A stretch of DNA of 64,000 nt. It comes from Sphingobium indicum BiD32. Its GTDB lineage: Bacteria; Pseudomonadota; Alphaproteobacteria; Sphingomonadales; Sphingomonadaceae. This document shows, piece by piece, positions 60,928 through 64,000 of this stretch. The stretch is taken from contig NZ_CAVK010000108.1 of the NCBI RefSeq assembly GCF_000382885.1, forward strand, positions 1 to 64,000, given 5' to 3'. Each line of letters opens with the position of its first letter. Position 1 is the stretch's first letter. The translations under genes were made by a program, and so were the position numbers. The notes below the pieces were generated by a model. That model was not told the origin of the DNA. It ran no database searches and saw only the letters and a program-made list of their open reading frames with translations.

Positions 60928-62193
60928 GTGGAGATTGAGGGCGAGCTCAAGACAGCGCTGAAGGAGCGCAAGGTCCAGTTCGAGATGTTCTTCACCCTGC
61001 CCGATTTCAGTGACATTTCGTTGCGCGACTATCAGGAAACGATGCAACGGCCCTTCTTCAGCCTGTCGAAGCGCAAACGCATCAAGCCGATAGATTATAC
61101 CAGTCCCGACAAGTCCGTCAGCGTCCATGTGTCGCCCAACCCCGCTTATGGGATGGCGACGATCTGGGATGCCGACATCATGATCTACCTCGCGTCCCAC
61201 CTCAACGAACTGCGCGAACGGGGTGCCAATGACCTGTCGCCAGTGATCCGGCTGCAACCGGGCGACCTGCTCAAACGCATCTGTTGGGGGACCAGTGGCC
61301 GCGCCTATGAGCGACTGGTCAACGCGCTGGACCGCCTTCAGGCGACGACGATCAAGACCAATATTCGCGCCAGTGCCAAGAGCCGCGAAACAACCTTCTC
61401 GTGGATCGACAGTTATACCCATCTGGTCGATGAACGCACCCAGCGGTCGCTGGGGATGGAAATCACCCTGTCCAAATGGTTCTTCGACGGGGTGATGGAC
61501 AAGCGCAACGTGCTATCGATTTCTCCGCTCTATTTTGAGATTACCAGCGGTCTTGGCAAATGGCTCTACCGTGCCTCGCGCAAACATGCCGGGGGCAATG
61601 GCGCGGACGGCTTCACCATCGGCTTCGAGACGCTGCATCAGAAGAGCGGTAGCGAGAGTCTCTACCCCGTATTCAAACGCAAGCTGCTCGATCTGGCGCG
61701 CGCCAATGACCTGCCCGACATCAGCCTGGAAGTGATCGATGGCGATGGCGCCCGTCCCAAGATGAAGATGGTGATGCGCCGCCACCTGGGCGAACGCGCC
61801 AGAACCCGGCGACAGGCCGCCCTCCCCTCCCCTGCCCTACCGACTGACGATGGGGCGGATCAGGACATGGTCGATCCCCGTCTGGCGCTCGGTATGATTT
61901 CCAGTCTCTCGAGGGAATTGCGGGTTGGCGCAGATGCTCCGCCGCGTCGCCCGATCCGAACGGCACCCCAGCGGCGCTCCGACCCCGCTGGCCGCACGAC
62001 CGCCAGCCGGATGCTGGACGCGGAGATTTACAGCGCTATCCGCGCCGATTTCCCCGGTTGGGATTATGACGAGTTGATGCGCCGTTTCGACGCATTCCTG
62101 GGTGCCAATCCATCGGAATTGCCGCGCAACTATTCCAAGCGCTTCTATGGTTTCGTCAAGGAACATCATCGGCGCAACAAATACCGCCTGTGA
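60928..62193 (+). CDS. repA: Replication initiator protein A (RPA/RepA family)
   Basis: 421 residues. The RPA family core is clear: SLRDYQETMQRPFFSLSKRK, ISVHVSPNPAYG-like segment (VSVHVSPNPAYGMATIWDAD), IYLASHLNELRERGAN and GTSGRAYERLVNALDRLQATT. It continues with WIDSYTHLVDERT and ITSGLGKWLYRASRKHAGG. It has a C-terminal segment for DNA or host-protein contact. It initiates replication of the replicon that carries this window. It begins with GTG; the next in-frame ATG (60985) would remove conserved-looking sequence. Confidence 0.88.
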   Translation: MEIEGELKTALKERKVQFEMFFTLPDFSDISLRDYQETMQRPFFSLSKRKRIKPIDYTSPDKSVSVHVSPNPAYGMATIWDADIMIYLASHLNELRERGANDLSPVIRLQPGDLLKRICWGTSGRAYERLVNALDRLQATTIKTNIRASAKSRETTFSWIDSYTHLVDERTQRSLGMEITLSKWFFDGVMDKRNVLSISPLYFEITSGLGKWLYRASRKHAGGNGADGFTIGFETLHQKSGSESLYPVFKRKLLDLARANDLPDISLEVIDGDGARPKMKMVMRRHLGERARTRRQAALPSPALPTDDGADQDMVDPRLALGMISSLSRELRVGADAPPRRPIRTAPQRRSDPAGRTTASRMLDAEIYSAIRADFPGWDYDELMRRFDAFLGANPSELPRNYSKRFYGFVKEHHRRNKYRL

Positions 62194-62229
62194 TCCTCGG
62201 GTGGATTCTGCCCGCCTGGCCGGATCAAC

Positions 62230-62245
62230 GTGTTTTTAGAATCAC
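62230..62245 (+). repeat. Centromere-like repeat copy 1
   Basis: GTGTTTTTAGAATCAC, preceded by AAC. It differs at one base from copies 2 and 3. The element is an imperfect palindrome (GTG..TT....AA..CAC), the form expected for a dimeric DNA-binding protein such as ParB. Confidence 0.65.
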
Positions 62246-62405
62246 GAGCCGGACCAGTCCGCATGCCCCGCTGCATGTGCAACTGCAACCATATCGCGGT
62301 CGTCAACATCGCCCCTGCCCTATGGAACGGCGCGGAAGCGCGGGTTTGATCAACATGCGTCGATGAGCAGGCGCGGCTGTACCGATCGGATCGAGCAAGA
62401 CGACG

Positions 62406-62421
62406 GTGATTCTGAAAACAC
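62406..62421 (-). repeat. Centromere-like repeat copy 2, inverted
   Basis: Read on the minus strand this is GTGTTTTCAGAATCAC preceded by AAC, identical to copy 3 but in the opposite direction. Confidence 0.65.
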
Positions 62422-62556
62422 GTTGACCGGCAAAAGTCCGGATCTTGCCTTGTCCGATTGCTATCCCGCCATTCTCGTCAAATCAGCCCTGCGGACATTT
62501 GGACAAGGCACCCGTCCCTGCTTGACGATCCCGGACACCCCAAGATCGGGCTGAAC

Positions 62557-62572
62557 GTGTTTTCAGAATCAC
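62557..62572 (+). repeat. Centromere-like repeat copy 3
   Basis: GTGTTTTCAGAATCAC preceded by AAC, identical to copy 2 over 19 bases. It is spaced 151 bases from copy 2; copy 2 is 176 bases from copy 1. Confidence 0.65.
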
Positions 62573-62716
62573 TTTTGGGGAAGGGATCGTAACGGACGGT
62601 GAGCAGGCTGGGAAATGCGAACAAAAGGCGAAATCGCCGAAAATGGCATCCAGAGCCTCTCTGGGCGCGTTTGGGCCGCCGATATATAACGGGTCGCCGA
62701 GCCCTCGAATCGGCGC

Positions 62717-63766
62717 TCAGAGAGCTTCTGGCGAGACCATATTTTCCGCGTCATCGGACCAAAAATCTCTGGCGAAGGAGTCCGGGTGCCCATGCTGCCC
62801 CTTCGATGCCAGCGGCGTCATGCTGACGGGTAGGGCGTAACTGCGGTAGCTGGCCTGCCCCGACTGCTCGATCAGCAAGCCTTCGCCCGCCGCGATGGTC
62901 AGCAATTTGATTGCTCCTGCCGACGTCAGCCCCAACGCCCTGGCCACACTGCCGCTGGATATGCGCGGGTGCGCCATGGCCAGGCGCAGCACATCCTTCA
63001 ACCGGCCCGGTCGCCGCCGACGCTCGATATGCTGCGCCGCCCGCCAGGCATAGGCACGCAGTCGCGTCTCCAGGTCGAGATGGGCACGCGCACCCGTGCT
63101 GATTGCTTCCAGCCAGAGCCAGTCCAGCCGTTCATCGGTCACGCGCTTCCACGCCGCGCCATTGCTTTCCAACCCCAGCGCGATCAACCCCCCGGCTGAA
63201 CCGGTCCACCGTCCCGGTCCCCAACGATCGCCAATCAGAAGGCTGGCGAGCAGATCGCCCTGCCCGATCGGCGCGTGACGTCGCCACAGCCGGGCGATCC
63301 GCGCGCAATGAAGCAGGGGAGGGGAGGAGGGGAGGGCCGCGACATCGCGCTGCCACGCGGCGACCGCTGGCAGGATGTCCGCAGCATTGCGCCCTGATCG
63401 GAGAGAATATGCCGGATCGCTCCCGGCTGGCGGTGCCACGCCAAGCCAGCGGAGCAGTGCCATGCCGTCGTTCAGGAGCGCATCGAGCGCAATTGGCGTA
63501 CCGATCGCCTGCCGCCAATGGCTGAGGTCGTACGCGGAAGTCGTAACGGTGCTGCGCCCGTCGACCGTAAAATCCAGATCGTCAATCGGGCTGTTGTCGA
63601 TCCGCGCCAGCGCTTGCCGTTCGGCGATCAGCGTGCGAATTCGCCAGGGACGGCGAACCGGGCTGAGCCTGCGTCGCTCCTCCAGCCGTTCCAGCGCACC
63701 ATGCGCCTCGGCATAGGCAAGGATCAGCCTGTTTCGGTCGTCCAGCAGGGTGGCGGAGGCAAGCAT
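62717..63766 (-). CDS. DUF1612 / helix-turn-helix protein (RHE_PE00001 family-like)
   Basis: 349 residues. The N-terminal half resembles DUF1612 (AYAEAHGALERLEERRRLSP, then DNSPIDDLDFTVDG). The C-terminal half has an HTH (HPRISSGSVARALGLTSAGA) followed by a wing-like segment. Such proteins sit near rep genes on alphaproteobacterial plasmids; the function is unknown, possibly copy-number or stability control. Two starts are possible: ATG 63784, and ATG 63766, which has a better ribosome binding site (GGTGGA) and better spacing from the TATAAT upstream. Confidence 0.62.
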   Translation of the reverse strand: MLASATLLDDRNRLILAYAEAHGALERLEERRRLSPVRRPWRIRTLIAERQALARIDNSPIDDLDFTVDGRSTVTTSAYDLSHWRQAIGTPIALDALLNDGMALLRWLGVAPPAGSDPAYSLRSGRNAADILPAVAAWQRDVAALPSSPPLLHCARIARLWRRHAPIGQGDLLASLLIGDRWGPGRWTGSAGGLIALGLESNGAAWKRVTDERLDWLWLEAISTGARAHLDLETRLRAYAWRAAQHIERRRRPGRLKDVLRLAMAHPRISSGSVARALGLTSAGAIKLLTIAAGEGLLIEQSGQASYRSYALPVSMTPLASKGQHGHPDSFARDFWSDDAENMVSPEAL

Positions 63767-63784
63767 ATGGGTGAATTCCACCAT

Positions 63785-63860
63785 AATACTGATAAATTAT
63801 AATCATTTAATAACAGATGGATATTTGCATATATTAAACGATAAAGTCGATATAGCAAGC
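63785..63860 (-). promoter_or_regulatory. AT-rich promoter region of the DUF1612/HTH gene
   Basis: A marked AT-rich tract. On the minus strand a perfect TATAAT (63801-63796) lies 12 bases before ATG 63784 and 30 before ATG 63766. No good -35 was found. The remaining bases to 64000 show no gene I can support. Confidence 0.45.
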
Positions 63861-64000
63861 CAACTCCTACACGGCCATTGCAATCATGTAGCGCAGGCCC
63901 TGCGCTCTTCATCCCGCCCATCGCTGGGTCGATCCTTGGCTTGATCGCCGCTGCCTGCGTTGACGCATAGTCGCGTGCTGGCCACACCATCCATATCGCC

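Larger units (their letters stand above)
62194..62716. other. Non-coding region downstream of repA with three centromere-like repeats
   Basis: 523 bases between the stops of repA and the convergent HTH gene. No supported gene: short frames here run through the repeats. It contains three copies of a 16-bp element and a 10-bp inverted repeat (62446-62455 with 62501-62510, TGCCTTGTCC). It is the best place for parS and possibly part of the origin. Confidence 0.6.

Noticed and set aside
62363-62554. Short 63-codon gene in the repA-downstream region
   Set aside because: It runs straight through a centromere-like repeat and the TGCCTTGTCC inverted repeat, with no ribosome binding site or recognisable sequence.
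63724-63990. 88-codon minus-strand frame at the right end
   Set aside because: It overlaps the DUF1612/HTH start and the AT-rich promoter tract in another frame and has no family features.

Overview
The window looks like part of a large plasmid or chromid of a sphingomonad (Sphingomonadales, Alphaproteobacteria; Sphingobium, Novosphingobium or Sphingomonas-like). Supports for this are the high GC content, the many TonB-system, autotransporter and DUF4402 surface genes, and a replication/partition module at 58.6-62.2 kb: a type Ia ParA, a ParB and a replication initiator of the RPA (RepA) family. An HTH protein of the kind found beside plasmid rep genes follows. No rRNA, tRNA, CRISPR array or insertion sequence was seen. 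Assignments were made by reading motifs in the translations; no database search was run.

Layout. 0.2-4.4 kb: TonB-dependent siderophore-type receptor, a strong terminator, a PepSY membrane protein and a D-2-hydroxyacid dehydrogenase. 4.5-14.5 kb: a nine-gene run with a HAD protein, a PuuB-like FAD oxidase, a complete peptide/opine-type ABC importer (binding protein, two permeases, fused double ATPase) and a three-part FAD/[2Fe-2S] dehydrogenase. It looks like an uptake-and-oxidation operon for an amine, opine or amino-acid derivative. 14.5-18.9 kb: a hybrid kinase (MASE1-CHASE-PAS-HisKA-HATPase-REC-Hpt) and a FixJ/NarL-type regulator. 19-24.2 kb: three DUF4402 subunits, a PapD-like chaperone and an usher-like protein, a chaperone-usher surface system. 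24.2-32.8 kb: aldehyde dehydrogenase, double GNAT protein, succinate-semialdehyde dehydrogenase, tartrate/D-malate-type dehydrogenase, class III aminotransferase, Lrp regulator and M20 amidohydrolase. This is a second nitrogen-compound catabolic block, with small inverted repeats between several of its genes.

32.8-38.1 kb: a copper module. A CnrY-like / CnrX-like / ECF sigma trio is cotranscribed with copAB and diverges from copCD; the divergent intergenic region holds two matching promoter-like elements. 38.1-46.2 kb: bicupin protein, HAF-repeat autotransporter with a Thr-Pro linker, YbbP/YbbA-like ABC exporter components with a divergent TesA-like esterase, and a Gfo/Idh/MocA oxidoreductase. 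46.2-52.6 kb: a tightly packed seven-gene operon for an exported redox system (HiPIP, cytochrome b561, cytochrome c', secreted-repeat protein, an unrecognised Cys-containing secreted protein, a DUF1592/DUF1588 protein with a heme c motif, and a Tat-exported DUF1552 protein). It diverges from an OmpR/EnvZ-type two-component system. 54.8-58.2 kb: a MaoC/FAS1-like dehydratase, and an SDR flanked by two SnoaL-like proteins.

58.2-64 kb: plasmid maintenance region. Near-identical 16-bp imperfect palindromes lie downstream of repA, and a degenerate copy lies upstream of parA; they are candidate ParB/centromere sites. The strongest candidates for something undescribed are the HiPIP/DUF1592/DUF1552 operon, the copper-module promoter pair, the DUF4402 chaperone-usher locus with its phosphorelay, and the centromere-like repeats.
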